Part shown: positions 1 to 9,383 of the stretch, one piece after another
How the letters are laid out: each line of letters begins with the position of its first letter
Numbering within the stretch: position 1 is the first letter of the stretch
Assembly: GCA_902633975.1 (NCBI GenBank)
Contig: CACPHX010000005.1
Coordinates: 17,481-81,480, forward strand
Origin: an uncultured Marinoscillum sp.
GTDB taxonomy: Bacteria; Bacteroidota; Bacteroidia; Cytophagales; MED-G16
Length of the DNA stretch: 64,000 nucleotides
Direction: 5' to 3'
The notes under the pieces: generated by a model
The model's input: the letters and a program-made list of their open reading frames with translations, nothing else
Told to the model about the DNA's origin: nothing
Database searches by the model: none
Translations under genes and position numbers: made by a program

Positions 1-2
1 GT

Positions 3-71
3 TTTATGGGATACCCAGGAAGAGTTGGCATCTTGCCTGAAATTACTATCCTTGAATTAAAAAAATCATAA
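3..71 (+). CDS. C-terminal end of a truncated gene, unknown function
   Basis: An open frame enters from the left edge and stops at TAA 69-71. It reads FMGYPGRVGILPEITILEL then KKS. It ends three bases before the convergent nitroreductase gene, which fits a real gene end. Too little is left to name a family. The other two forward frames also stop soon, so the frame choice rests on protein-like composition and tight convergent packing. Confidence 0.4.
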   Translation, partial: FMGYPGRVGILPEITILELKKS

Positions 72-74
72 TTA

Positions 75-647
75 CTAAAACCAAGAAATTTTATTTTCAA
101 TATTATCTCGTCTGGTTTTTTTGAGGTTTTTATGTTGGAATTTTCCTAAATAAAAAAAACCAAGACATTTCTCATTCTTGTTTAGACCTAAAAATTTTTT
201 TAAGTTTTTTGCATAACTAGGAGAGCTCCAGTAACACCCAATATCTCTAGATGTACACGATAGCCACATGTTTTGAACTGCCATTGATGTAGCAGCAATT
301 TCTTCCCACTCAGGAATTGAACTTTTATCATCTCTCTTCATACATATTGCAATAATAAATTTTGACTTATTGCATTTATCTAATATTTTTTTTTCTTTCA
401 AATTCTGATTTTTAATAGAATCTTGTGAATTTTTCTTATACTCAGATACCATCTCTTTACCTAGTTTTAGTCCACTTTCTTTTGAAAATATTTTAAATAA
501 CCATGGTTGGGTATACTTATGGGTTGGGGCCATATTTGCATTTTCCAGAATTTGTAAAATTGTCTTCTTAGATATAGTCTCGTCAGAATAATGCTTAGGA
601 TAGACAGCCCTTCTTTGGTGAATTATTTTATCAATTTCTTTACTCAT
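75..647 (-). CDS. Nitroreductase family protein (FMN-dependent oxidoreductase)
   Basis: A 190-residue protein of the small nitroreductase family, expected to be a cytoplasmic FMN enzyme reducing nitro compounds or quinones with NAD(P)H. The N-terminal HQRRAVYP (residues 10-17) is the flavin phosphate-binding arginine segment. APTHKYTQPW (about 41-50) is the conserved loop after the second helix. AATSMAVQNM (about 117-126) is the dimer-core helix, and GFFYLGKF near residue 165 is the last core strand. The length is normal for a single-domain member. It is the second gene of a tight pair: its ATG shares one base with the stop of the methyltransferase-like gene upstream, suggesting translational coupling. 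The true substrate cannot be read from the sequence. Confidence 0.82.
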   Translation of the reverse strand: MSKEIDKIIHQRRAVYPKHYSDETISKKTILQILENANMAPTHKYTQPWLFKIFSKESGLKLGKEMVSEYKKNSQDSIKNQNLKEKKILDKCNKSKFIIAICMKRDDKSSIPEWEEIAATSMAVQNMWLSCTSRDIGCYWSSPSYAKNLKKFLGLNKNEKCLGFFYLGKFQHKNLKKTRRDNIENKISWF

Positions 648-1351
648 TAACTTTTAAAATTTAGGATTAATTTATTTGAAAAATAGAAAAATATAGAAAA
701 GAGTAAAAAATATGACAACCAGTTAATTTCTAAAATTTTTCCAGAGTGTTTGTAGTTGTCAATCAAATTAATAAGATTAAATACTATTGCTATTCCCAGT
801 AATCCATTTTTTATATTAATTAAGGATTTTTTAAAGTTAAAGTCAGTAACAGGTTTTTTCCAGTTTTTAAGTGATGGTATTATCCTTGGAACTAAATTCA
901 AATACTCTTCATATTTTTTTTTGAATTTTTCTTTAAGGAAATTTTCCTCAACAAGTATTATATAGTAGTATATGTGAACAAAAAATAGTGTAATAAAAAC
1001 TGTTAGAATTATATCAGATAGTAGTAGAACTATTCCTAACCAGTTAAGGAAATTTGCCAAATATAAAGGGTTCCTTAAAACAGAATATATACCTGACGTG
1101 TTTAAGCTTTCTGCAATTTGTTTGGCCGTATTCTTTCCAGATGTCTTGTGAAAAGCATACCCTACGGTATAGACTCGAAGAATTAAACCTGAAATTGAAA
1201 TAGATAGTGATACTAAGTACTGGAATTGGGTTATTTCATATGAGTTAGAAAAATAATAATAAACTAAAGAAAAAATAATGATTGGGACAGGTAATATTCC
1301 TCTATACTTAAAGAGGAAATTTCCGTACACTAATTTGCTTGATGCTTTCAT
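647..1351 (-). CDS. Isoprenylcysteine carboxyl methyltransferase-like membrane protein
   Basis: A polytopic membrane protein of the ICMT/PEMT-like methyltransferase fold. The signature is the NTSGIYSVLRNPLY stretch (about residue 85) followed by hydrophobic segments, then VEENFLKEKFKKKYEEY (about 135-151), the usual 'E-x2-L-x3-F-x3-Y-x2-Y' element that binds S-adenosylmethionine at the membrane face. Two more hydrophobic segments follow at the C-terminus. Bacterial relatives methylate lipids or lipid A phosphate; the substrate here is unknown. I chose ATG 1349-1351 rather than an in-frame TTG two codons upstream. The stop overlaps the nitroreductase start by one base, so the two are probably co-transcribed. 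Confidence 0.75.
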   Translation of the reverse strand: MKASSKLVYGNFLFKYRGILPVPIIIFSLVYYYFSNSYEITQFQYLVSLSISISGLILRVYTVGYAFHKTSGKNTAKQIAESLNTSGIYSVLRNPLYLANFLNWLGIVLLLSDIILTVFITLFFVHIYYYIILVEENFLKEKFKKKYEEYLNLVPRIIPSLKNWKKPVTDFNFKKSLINIKNGLLGIAIVFNLINLIDNYKHSGKILEINWLSYFLLFSIFFYFSNKLILNFKS

Positions 1352-1365
1352 CTGCAAATGATCAT

Positions 1366-3063
1366 TTACCAGAATATGGCATAAAGCATAGCTGTTATAA
1401 TTAACACAGCAAATGCAGGGATATTAAATGATGGTTTTGTCTTAAATAAATTTTTAGATAATTTAATTCCTTTAGGATCATTTTGGTTTCCATCTAAATA
1501 ACTAATGATGTAAATCACTAACATAGTAATAATAAAAGTTATTCCCATCTGATGGAGAAATGGGATTTCACCAATAAAAAGACCGTGTGAGAATGATGGG
1601 AATAATTCTATCCAACCTTTTGGTACAATTTTAAAGTACATAGCTATTGGGATTGACAAGAGAATGCCCCATATAGCAGCGTTATTCGTTGCTTTTTTAT
1701 AAAACAATCCCATTATAAATACAGCTAAAATTCCAGGACTTACAACACCTGTATATTCTTGAATTGCTTGGAAAACTTGACTTAAATTACCAAATGCAGG
1801 TGCAATTAGCATTGCAATAAGCAATGAAATAATAACCACACTCCTACCAACTGTAACAAGTATTTCATCTGGTGCATTTTTATCGATATATTCTTTGTAA
1901 ATATCCATAGTGAAAATTGTAGATGTAGAGTTTAACATTGATGCTAAAGATGAAACGATAGCAGCTGCAAGTGCAGCAAGAATTAATCCTTTAATACCGA
2001 CAGGAATGTAATTTTTTATTAACCACGGTGCGGCGTTATCATTTGAAATCTTTCCATCTTGAGAAACAAAACCTTCAGGAAGGGTTTTTACTAGTTCACC
2101 AGTAGATGGATCTAAATTAATTACATAAGCAATTATACCTGGGAGTACTACAAATATTGGTATTATAAGTTTTAGAAATGCAGCAAATGCAATTCCTTTC
2201 TGAGCCTCTTCTAAGCTCTTAGCCGCAAAGGTTCTTTGAATAATGTATTGGTTGAAACCCCAATAGTAAGTGTTGGCAATCCACATGCCTCCAATCAATA
2301 CTGCTATACCAGGTAAATCAAAATATGCATCTCTTCCATCGGGAGTAATAATCTCACCTTTATCTAGAATCATAGAAAACCTTTCAGGAACAGTATTGTA
2401 CACATGTGTTAAGCCCTCCATAATTCCACCTCCTGGAGTTACATATGTCAAGGCAATTCCTGTCATTAATATACCACCTAGTACTAGTATAATTACTTGT
2501 ACAACATCCGTCCAAGCGACAGCTGACAGACCACCCCAAACAGAATATGTTAATGCAAATAAGCTTAATCCAATTATACTAATTGTAATTAAACTTCCAT
2601 CACCATTACCAAATATTGTATCCATTGCCTTACCTCCTAAAAACATTACCGTCGTCAGATTAACAAAAACGAATAGACTTATCCAGAATAATGCAAGAAT
2701 TGTTTTTAAATTTTTACTATATCTCTTTTTAACAAATTCAGGTATTGTGTAGATCTTCTTTTCAATGTATATAGGTAGAAAAAACTTACCGACAACTAAT
2801 AAAGTAACAGCTGCCATCCATTCATAAGTTGCAATGGCAAGTCCAAGAGCAAAACCCGATCCATTCATTGCAACAAATTGCTCTGCAGATATATTTGCCG
2901 CTATTAGAGAAGCTCCTATGGCCCACCATGGCAAAGATTTACCAGCTAAAAAATAATCTTCAGCACTTTTGCCAGAACCCTTCTTATCTCTTGAAACATA
3001 TAACCCAATACTCAGTATAATTATACAATAAGAAACAAAAACAATTATATCAATATTCTCCAT
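1366..3063 (-). CDS. Sodium/solute symporter, SSS family (SGLT-like)
   Basis: A 565-residue inner-membrane transporter of the solute:sodium symporter family, with the usual 13-14 hydrophobic segments. Diagnostic pieces are DYFLAGKSLPWWAIGAS (about 37-53), the unwound first helix region SAEQFVAMNGSG (about 60-71), SVWGGLSAVAWTD (about 176-188) and NQYIIQRTFAAKSLEEA (about 271-287). The last two resemble SGLT-type sugar/Na+ symporters such as vSGLT. The substrate is probably a sugar or sugar-like compound, but the substrate residues cannot be assigned by eye. ATG at 3063 is preferred to the in-frame TTG at 3069. The gene faces away from the PQQ-type sugar dehydrogenase, with about 75 bases between them for two promoters. 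Confidence 0.88.
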   Translation of the reverse strand: MENIDIIVFVSYCIIILSIGLYVSRDKKGSGKSAEDYFLAGKSLPWWAIGASLIAANISAEQFVAMNGSGFALGLAIATYEWMAAVTLLVVGKFFLPIYIEKKIYTIPEFVKKRYSKNLKTILALFWISLFVFVNLTTVMFLGGKAMDTIFGNGDGSLITISIIGLSLFALTYSVWGGLSAVAWTDVVQVIILVLGGILMTGIALTYVTPGGGIMEGLTHVYNTVPERFSMILDKGEIITPDGRDAYFDLPGIAVLIGGMWIANTYYWGFNQYIIQRTFAAKSLEEAQKGIAFAAFLKLIIPIFVVLPGIIAYVINLDPSTGELVKTLPEGFVSQDGKISNDNAAPWLIKNYIPVGIKGLILAALAAAIVSSLASMLNSTSTIFTMDIYKEYIDKNAPDEILVTVGRSVVIISLLIAMLIAPAFGNLSQVFQAIQEYTGVVSPGILAVFIMGLFYKKATNNAAIWGILLSIPIAMYFKIVPKGWIELFPSFSHGLFIGEIPFLHQMGITFIITMLVIYIISYLDGNQNDPKGIKLSKNLFKTKPSFNIPAFAVLIITAMLYAIFW

Positions 3064-3138
3064 ATTCAATTCTGATAAGTAATTAAATTAATATTAATTA
3101 ATGATATCAGCTAAATTTATGGTACAAAATTTAATTAT

Positions 3139-4281
3139 ATGAAAACATTTTTAATATTATTTTTAGTTCTGATTAATCCAATTATTAATTTTTCTAATGA
3201 TTCCGATATAGAGGAACTATTAAATAAAATCAATTTACCTGATGGTTTTAAAATAAGTTTATATGCTAACAATATTGAGAATGCTAGGTCGATGTCCATT
3301 AGTCCATCCGGTACAGTATTTGTTGGGAACAGGAAAGCAGATAATGTTTTTGCACTAAAGGACATTGACGGAGATGGAAAGGTTGATAAAAAATATTTAA
3401 TAACAGATAAACTAACAAATATGCCGAATGGTGTATCCTTCCACAAAGGAAATTTATATGTTGCTGAGGTTAACAAAATTTGGCTGTTTAAAGATGTTGA
3501 GGAAAATCTAATAAAGTATGATGAGGTAGGTTACTACCCTCAAGATCCAATTTTAATTTCAGATAAATTCCCATCTGACAAACATCATGGCTGGAAATAC
3601 ATTTCAGTTGGTCCTGATAATAAGCTATATGTTCCAGTTGGAGCACCGTGTAATATATGCGAGAGCAGAGATGAAATATATTCAACTATTACAAGAATGG
3701 ATCTTGATGGTTCAAATAGAGAGATATTCGCAAGAGGAGTAAGAAATACAGTAGGCTTTACATGGCACCCTGAAACTGGTGAGATGTGGTTTACTGATAA
3801 CGGAAGAGACATGTTGGGAGATAATTATCCACCTTGTGAACTGAATAGAATTTCAAAGCCAAATGAACATTATGGTTATCCCTACTGTCACGGTGGTAAT
3901 ATTTCTGACCCAGAGTTTGGTTCAAAATACCCTTGTGACGATTTCATAAAACCAGTTCAAAATCTTGGTCCGCACGTGGCACCACTTGGAGTAAAGTTCT
4001 ACAATGGAAATATGTTTCCTGAAGAGTATAGAGGTGATGTTTTTATTGCTGAACATGGTTCATGGAATAGAACGAAAAAAATAGGATATAGAATTACTAG
4101 AGTCAAAATAGATGGTAATAAATCATTAGGATATGAGCCATTTATTTATGGATGGCTTGAAAAAGACAAAAACGATGCGTGGGGTAGACCAGTTGATTTA
4201 GTATTTTTAGTTGATGGCAGCATGCTCATATCAGATGACTATGCAAATGTTATCTACAGAGTAACTTACGACAAAGGTTGA
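3139..4281 (+). CDS. PQQ-type sugar (glucose/sorbosone) dehydrogenase family, secreted
   Basis: A 380-residue exported six-bladed beta-propeller of the glucose/sorbosone dehydrogenase family. Residues 1-19 form a signal peptide. The mature protein opens with LPDGFKISLYA (about 34), the typical start of this family. Propeller motifs include NGVSFHKGNLYVAE, HHGWKYISVGPDNKLYVPVG (histidines near residue 153), GVRNTVGFTWHPETGEMWFTDNGRDMLG and AEHGSWNRTKKIGYRI. Known members oxidise sugars in the periplasm with PQQ and pass electrons to the respiratory chain; use of PQQ here is assumed from the family. It ends one base before the convergent murB stop. Confidence 0.85.
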   Translation: MKTFLILFLVLINPIINFSNDSDIEELLNKINLPDGFKISLYANNIENARSMSISPSGTVFVGNRKADNVFALKDIDGDGKVDKKYLITDKLTNMPNGVSFHKGNLYVAEVNKIWLFKDVEENLIKYDEVGYYPQDPILISDKFPSDKHHGWKYISVGPDNKLYVPVGAPCNICESRDEIYSTITRMDLDGSNREIFARGVRNTVGFTWHPETGEMWFTDNGRDMLGDNYPPCELNRISKPNEHYGYPYCHGGNISDPEFGSKYPCDDFIKPVQNLGPHVAPLGVKFYNGNMFPEEYRGDVFIAEHGSWNRTKKIGYRITRVKIDGNKSLGYEPFIYGWLEKDKNDAWGRPVDLVFLVDGSMLISDDYANVIYRVTYDKG

Positions 4282-4282
4282 T

Positions 4283-5287
4283 TTAAATTATATTAACTTC
4301 CTCTTCAAGAATTATATCAAATTTTTTCCTTACATCATCTTTTATAGATTTTGATAATATATGGATATCATTCCCGTCCTCTGATTTGTGGTTTACCAGG
4401 ACTAGTGCATGGTGTTCAAAAACTCCAACAAACCCGTCGTTGTAACCCTTCCAACCTGATTTTTCAATAAGCCACGCCGCAGGAACTTTGTATTTTTTAT
4501 CTTTTATCTTGAAATACTTAAGATCTTTGTGACATGATATTAAGTTTTTTAATTTATTCTCATCTATTTCAGGATTTTTAAAAAAACTTCCCGCATTTCC
4601 TTTTGATTTAGGATCAGGAAGTTTTCTTGTTCTAATTTTTATTATCTCTTCTCTTAGCTTAGATATAGTCAATTCAGAAGTATTCAATTTTTCTAAGTCG
4701 CTATAAGAAAGGTTAAATGGTAATTTTTTATAGAGCTTAAATTCAACTGATGTAATAAAAAATTTATTTCTTAATTTTTTCTTAAATACACTATCTCTGT
4801 ATGAAAACTCACAGTCTTTATTTGAAAATTTAACTAAAGTATTTGTAGATAAATCTACTCCAGAGACTCTGACCACATAGTCATTAATCTCAACACCGTA
4901 TGCTCCTATATTTTGAATTGGAGCTGCTCCAACAGATCCAGGTATAAGAGATAAATTTTCAATTCCATAGTATTCAGAATTAACACAAAAGTCAACAAAA
5001 TCATCCCAATTTTCACCTGAACCAACTTTTAAATTTATTGATTCATTATTCTCCTTTATAATCTCAATTCCTTTGATATTACTCTGAAAAATTATTCCGT
5101 TATAATCTTTTGTAAATAAAGTATTTGATCCCTCACCGAGAATCAATATGTCATCAATTTCAGATTTATTATTTTTTAGATACCTAATTACCTCATCCTT
5201 ATTCTCAAAAGATATTAATTTTTTTGCCCTATGAATTACTCCGAAGGAGTTCATTTTTTCAAGTGATATATTCTTCTCTTCTGTCAT
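4283..5287 (-). CDS. murB: UDP-N-acetylenolpyruvoylglucosamine reductase (MurB)
   Basis: MurB makes UDP-N-acetylmuramate by NADPH-dependent reduction in the cytoplasm, an early step of peptidoglycan synthesis. Seen here: NSFGVIHRAK (start of the FAD domain), LGEGSNTLF (FAD phosphate binding, about 50-58), SLIPGSVGAAPIQNIGAYGVE (about 113-133), FSYRDSVFK (conserved Tyr/Arg, about 167-175), KGNAGSFFKNP (catalytic Ser, about 229-239) and AAWLIEKSGWKGY followed by HHALVLVN. The 334-residue length fits the E. coli-type (type I) enzyme. It starts immediately after the yebC stop with no spacer, so the two are probably one transcript. Confidence 0.95.
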   Translation of the reverse strand: MTEEKNISLEKMNSFGVIHRAKKLISFENKDEVIRYLKNNKSEIDDILILGEGSNTLFTKDYNGIIFQSNIKGIEIIKENNESINLKVGSGENWDDFVDFCVNSEYYGIENLSLIPGSVGAAPIQNIGAYGVEINDYVVRVSGVDLSTNTLVKFSNKDCEFSYRDSVFKKKLRNKFFITSVEFKLYKKLPFNLSYSDLEKLNTSELTISKLREEIIKIRTRKLPDPKSKGNAGSFFKNPEIDENKLKNLISCHKDLKYFKIKDKKYKVPAAWLIEKSGWKGYNDGFVGVFEHHALVLVNHKSEDGNDIHILSKSIKDDVRKKFDIILEEEVNII

Positions 5288-5995
5288 TTATGAAATATTT
5301 GTGAATACTTGTTGTACATCATCATCATCCTCTAATTTGTCCAACATTTTTTCAATGTCATCTAATTTTTCATCTGAAAATTCTAATGGGTTGGTAGGGA
5401 TTCTCTTTAATAAAGATTTAATGGGTTTTATTTCAAGTTTAGACAGTCCTTTGTTAATATTTCCATATGAAGAGTAGTCTCCATAAATGATTATCTCTTG
5501 ATTACTGATATCTATTTCTTCTAGACCGTAATCAATCATTTCAAGTTCTAAGTCTTCAGGGTTTATTTTCTCTTTATTAAGATGAAAGACAGACTTTCTA
5601 TTAAACATAAAATCAAGGGATCCTGGAGAAACTAAAGAACCCTCAGATTTATTAAAATATGATTTTACATTTGCTGTGGTTCTCGTCACATTGTCACTTG
5701 CAGTTTCTACTATTACAAGAACTCCATGTGGACCTTTTCCTTCAAATGTTATCTCTTTAAAATCTTTTAATTCTTTATCATTTGCTCTTTTTATAGCTGA
5801 ATCTATATTATCCTTTGGCATGTTTTCAGATTTGGCATTTTGAATTGCCGCCCTAAGTTTAAAATTCATTTCAGGATCAGTACCTCCTTCTTTTGCTGCA
5901 AGAGTGATAGCTTTTGATAGTTTTGGAAAAACTTTGGACATCTTATCCCATCTCTTCTCTTTAGCAGCTCTTCTGTATTCAAATGCTCTACCCAT
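5288..5995 (-). CDS. yebC: YebC/PmpR (TACO1) family protein
   Basis: A 235-residue member of the YebC/PmpR family, long annotated as DNA-binding regulators and more recently linked to translation of polyproline-type stalls. The opening [16 protein letters not shown] is the family start, followed by [37 protein letters not shown] and [18 protein letters not shown] with the NRTTANVK-like segment. The second and third domains continue to the end, with an acidic C-terminal tail (EDDDD near 225). It lies directly upstream of murB with zero spacing. The upstream gap to divergent guaA (98 bases) should hold its promoter; I could not pick out a box with confidence. Confidence 0.93.
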   Translation of the reverse strand: MGRAFEYRRAAKEKRWDKMSKVFPKLSKAITLAAKEGGTDPEMNFKLRAAIQNAKSENMPKDNIDSAIKRANDKELKDFKEITFEGKGPHGVLVIVETASDNVTRTTANVKSYFNKSEGSLVSPGSLDFMFNRKSVFHLNKEKINPEDLELEMIDYGLEEIDISNQEIIIYGDYSSYGNINKGLSKLEIKPIKSLLKRIPTNPLEFSDEKLDDIEKMLDKLEDDDDVQQVFTNIS

Positions 5996-6093
5996 TATGA
6001 AAATCTTTGAAAAACAATATATTTAACTATTTGACTAAATTACAAAATATAGAATTAATTAGTCTATTATAAAACCTAAGTTTAATTTTACAA

Positions 6094-7620
6094 ATGGAAG
6101 AGAAAATATTAATTCTTGACTTTGGTTCGCAATACACACAATTGATTGCTAGAAGGGTTAGAGAGTTAAATATTTATTGTGAAATATTCCCATATAATAA
6201 GTCGCCAAAAAATATTGAAAACTTTAAGGGTTTAATTCTCTCTGGAAGTCCATTCTCTGTTCATGATGCAGAAGCACCTAGTATTAATCTTGAAGAATTT
6301 AAAAATATACCTGTCCTAGGTATCTGTTATGGAGCTCAAATGGTAGCTAAAATCAGTGGATGTAATGTTTTAAAGTCAGAAATAAGAGAATATGGAAGAG
6401 CTAAACTAAACTATATTAATAATTCAAGTTTGATTTTAGACGGAGTGAAGTCAAACTCAGATGTTTGGATGAGTCATGGAGACTCAATCAAAAATAATAA
6501 AGATGTTTTAGAGGTCATAGCAAGTACTGATGATGTAGAAGTGGCCTCATACTACATAAAAAAATTAAATTTTTATGGTTTACAGTTTCATCCCGAGGTG
6601 ACCCATTCTGCTGAAGGAAAAAAAATTTTAGAAAACTTTACTGTTAAAATATGTGGTTGCAATAAGAAATGGACTCCAGATAAATTTGTTGAACAAACCG
6701 TAAGAGAGTTAAAAGAGAAATTAGGAAAAGAAAGAGTTATTCTTGGGCTCTCGGGTGGTGTTGATTCAAGTGTTGCAGCTTTTTTAATACACAGAGCAAT
6801 AGGTAAAAATTTATTTTGTGTTTTTGTCGATAATGGACTACTAAGAAAAAATGAATTTCAAGATGTATTAGACTCATATAGAAATTTTGGGCTGAATGTT
6901 GTTGGCACAAATTCCAAAGAAATTTTTTACAGTGATCTTAAAGGTAAGATAGACCCTGAGGATAAAAGAAAATCTATTGGTAAAAATTTTATTAAAATAT
7001 TTGAAGAAGAAGCAAATAAAATTGGAGATATAAAATGGTTAGCTCAAGGAACTATATACCCAGATGTAATTGAGTCTATATCAGTTAAAGGTCCCTCAGC
7101 AACAATAAAGTCCCATCACAATGTTGGTGGCTTACCAGAAGTAATGAATCTAAAAGTGATTGAACCTCTGAATTTGTTATTTAAGGATGAGGTTAGGAAG
7201 GTTGGTAAATCTCTTGATATTCCTAATTCCATCTTAGACAGACATCCTTTTCCAGGTCCTGGCTTGGGTATCAGAATATTAGGTGAGGTAGATGAAGAAA
7301 AAGTAAGGTTACTACAGGAAGCAGATGACATCTTTATTTCTTCATTGAGAGATAAAAACTTATATAATGATGTTTGGCAGGCTGCTACAATTCTTCTCCC
7401 AGTCAAATCTGTTGGTGTTATGGGCGATGAAAGAACATATGAATATACAGTTGTACTTCGAGCAGTTACAAGTTTAGATGGAATGACTGCAGATTGGTGT
7501 AGGTTACCAGATAAATTTCTAGCTGAGGTATCAAATAAAATTATCAATCGTGTTAGAGGTATCAATAGGGTAGTATACGATATTTCTTCAAAACCACCTG
7601 CAACTATTGAATGGGAGTAA
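6094..7620 (+). CDS. guaA: GMP synthase (glutamine-hydrolysing)
   Basis: GuaA converts XMP to GMP with ATP and glutamine. All parts are present in order. The class I glutamine amidotransferase domain runs over residues 1-190, with SGSPFSVHD, the nucleophile loop [11 protein letters not shown] (Cys near 78) and [10 protein letters not shown] (His/Glu near 167-169). The ATP pyrophosphatase P-loop is [13 protein letters not shown] (about 215-227). The C-terminal dimerisation domain contains [15 protein letters not shown] and ends with the invariant PPATIEWE. At 508 residues it is full length. The next gene starts two bases after the stop, so they may be co-transcribed. Confidence 0.98.
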   Translation: MEEKILILDFGSQYTQLIARRVRELNIYCEIFPYNKSPKNIENFKGLILSGSPFSVHDAEAPSINLEEFKNIPVLGICYGAQMVAKISGCNVLKSEIREYGRAKLNYINNSSLILDGVKSNSDVWMSHGDSIKNNKDVLEVIASTDDVEVASYYIKKLNFYGLQFHPEVTHSAEGKKILENFTVKICGCNKKWTPDKFVEQTVRELKEKLGKERVILGLSGGVDSSVAAFLIHRAIGKNLFCVFVDNGLLRKNEFQDVLDSYRNFGLNVVGTNSKEIFYSDLKGKIDPEDKRKSIGKNFIKIFEEEANKIGDIKWLAQGTIYPDVIESISVKGPSATIKSHHNVGGLPEVMNLKVIEPLNLLFKDEVRKVGKSLDIPNSILDRHPFPGPGLGIRILGEVDEEKVRLLQEADDIFISSLRDKNLYNDVWQAATILLPVKSVGVMGDERTYEYTVVLRAVTSLDGMTADWCRLPDKFLAEVSNKIINRVRGINRVVYDISSKPPATIEWE

Positions 7621-7622
7621 TT

Positions 7623-9383
7623 ATGAAAAAATTTTTTATAAGTATTTTATTTTTATTTTTTTCGAATTCGATCTTTGCTCAATCTTCATATTCTGACTTT
7701 TTAGAGATTAAAAAACTTTTTAATCAAAATAAATACCCTGAACTTCTTTCTCAAGAATTAAGTTTTAAGAAATCAGATGAGTTTTATCCCTATATTATTT
7801 TTTATAAAGCTGTTAGCTATCATAAAATTAATGATAAAAATAATTCACTTCGACTACTTAAAAATATAATTAATGATTTTCCAAACTGGTCTCAGATTGA
7901 TGAGGTATTTTATTGGGCTGTTAGAATTGAATTGGAATTTAACAACATAAATAATGCTTTAGAGTATTTTTCAAAAATTAAAGAAAAGAGTATAAATGAG
8001 AGTTTACATATTTTTCTTGAATCAAAAATAAAAAAGATAAACTCATTCTCTGTATTAAAAGAATGGAATGAAGTTTATCCTTCAAATTTAGTCGTAGCAA
8101 AGTATTATGGTAGAAAATTACTAAAAGAATACCTTGACGAAGAAACCTTAAAAGAAATTAAAAATTTGCTAGAATTCGTCCCAAAAAATCAACTTTTTCA
8201 GTCTGAGAAGAACGCGTTTAACATTGCTATTTTATTGCCATTTATGTATTCAAGCATTGAAAATAATTACTTTGTTAGAAATAATTCATTCATTTTAGAC
8301 TTATATGCAGGAATAAATTATGCCTTTAAAAACTTTGAGGGCAATAAGACAAATATTATTATTAATTCATTTGACACAAAAAGAGATCCTGATGTCGTAA
8401 GAGAAATTATTAATTCAGGTGATTTGTCTGAAATTGATCTAATTATTGGCCCTCTTTATGGTAAGCCTATTGAAATTATAAAACAATTTTGTTTAGAAAA
8501 TAAGGTTTTAATGATTAATCCACTCTCTAACAATTCATTAATTATTCAGGATAATAATTACTCTTTATTATTTCAACCATCTTTAGAAACAATTGCTAAG
8601 AAAGCAGCATCATATGCTAGTAGTAAATTTAAAAATAAAAATGCAATAATTTTTTATGAAAATAATTATCAAGATTCACTACTAGCATCTACATATATTA
8701 ATCATCTTCAAGAAGATAGTTTTAACATAATTTACTCCAAATCTGTCTCTCTGGAAGATTCAAGGCTTATATTAGATTCTCTTTCTAGTACTTTTGAGGA
8801 GATATTAAATGATTCTGTCTATGATACTCTTATAAATGTATCAGATATAATAATTAAAGATGGACGTGGGATAGATAATCTAGACACTATGTATAAATAT
8901 GTTGATAGGTTTTATATTGGAAATGATAGTATTGGTCATGTTTTTGTTTCTTCAAAAAACTCTTTATTTGCATCAAATGTAATTAGTGCAATTGACATAA
9001 GAGAAGACACAATACCTGTTATTGGATTTGAAGACTGGCTTGATTACAATCTTATCTCAGTGGATCAATTTGAAAATTTAAATATTTCTATGATAAGCCC
9101 TTCATTTCACATATCAGAGGATATTATATACGATCAGATGAAGAGTTATTTTATTAATAATACTGGTAGAAACATTTCACAGAATTTTATTTATGGAGCC
9201 GAGTTAATGAATATGATTATGAGGATAAATGATAATTATAATAATTTCTTTCAGTTTGGTATAAGAAATGAAAAGATAATTCCTGGAGTGATAGGATCTG
9301 GATCATTTTATGAGAATTTTAATGATAATCAAGTTGTACCAATCATAAGGGTAATTAATTCAGAAATCACATTAGATAATTAA
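7623..9383 (+). CDS. Exported periplasmic-binding-like (PBP1 fold) protein
   Basis: A 586-residue exported protein. ATG 7623 gives a clean signal peptide MKKFFISILFLFFSNSIFAQ, so I reject the in-frame ATG at 7611 inside guaA. The N-terminal ~170 residues look like helical repeats (TPR-like; 'YPELLSQEL', 'YFSKIKEKS'). From FNIAILLPFMYSS (about 200) it resembles the type 1 periplasmic-binding fold of branched-chain amino acid receptors (LDLYAGINYAF, DLIIGPLYGKP). The layout recalls LpoA-like activators of peptidoglycan synthases and the 'amino acid ABC transporter substrate-binding protein' seen after guaA in other Flavobacteria. No ABC transporter genes are nearby, so a cell-wall role is as likely as transport. 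Confidence 0.7.
   Translation: MKKFFISILFLFFSNSIFAQSSYSDFLEIKKLFNQNKYPELLSQELSFKKSDEFYPYIIFYKAVSYHKINDKNNSLRLLKNIINDFPNWSQIDEVFYWAVRIELEFNNINNALEYFSKIKEKSINESLHIFLESKIKKINSFSVLKEWNEVYPSNLVVAKYYGRKLLKEYLDEETLKEIKNLLEFVPKNQLFQSEKNAFNIAILLPFMYSSIENNYFVRNNSFILDLYAGINYAFKNFEGNKTNIIINSFDTKRDPDVVREIINSGDLSEIDLIIGPLYGKPIEIIKQFCLENKVLMINPLSNNSLIIQDNNYSLLFQPSLETIAKKAASYASSKFKNKNAIIFYENNYQDSLLASTYINHLQEDSFNIIYSKSVSLEDSRLILDSLSSTFEEILNDSVYDTLINVSDIIIKDGRGIDNLDTMYKYVDRFYIGNDSIGHVFVSSKNSLFASNVISAIDIREDTIPVIGFEDWLDYNLISVDQFENLNISMISPSFHISEDIIYDQMKSYFINNTGRNISQNFIYGAELMNMIMRINDNYNNFFQFGIRNEKIIPGVIGSGSFYENFNDNQVVPIIRVINSEITLDN

Noticed and set aside
3135..3476. Open frame opposite the sugar dehydrogenase gene
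   Set aside because: Antisense to a well-supported propeller gene, with no family features and an odd composition. The same holds for the other antisense frames, such as 7116-7565, 12100-12393 and 52958-53497.
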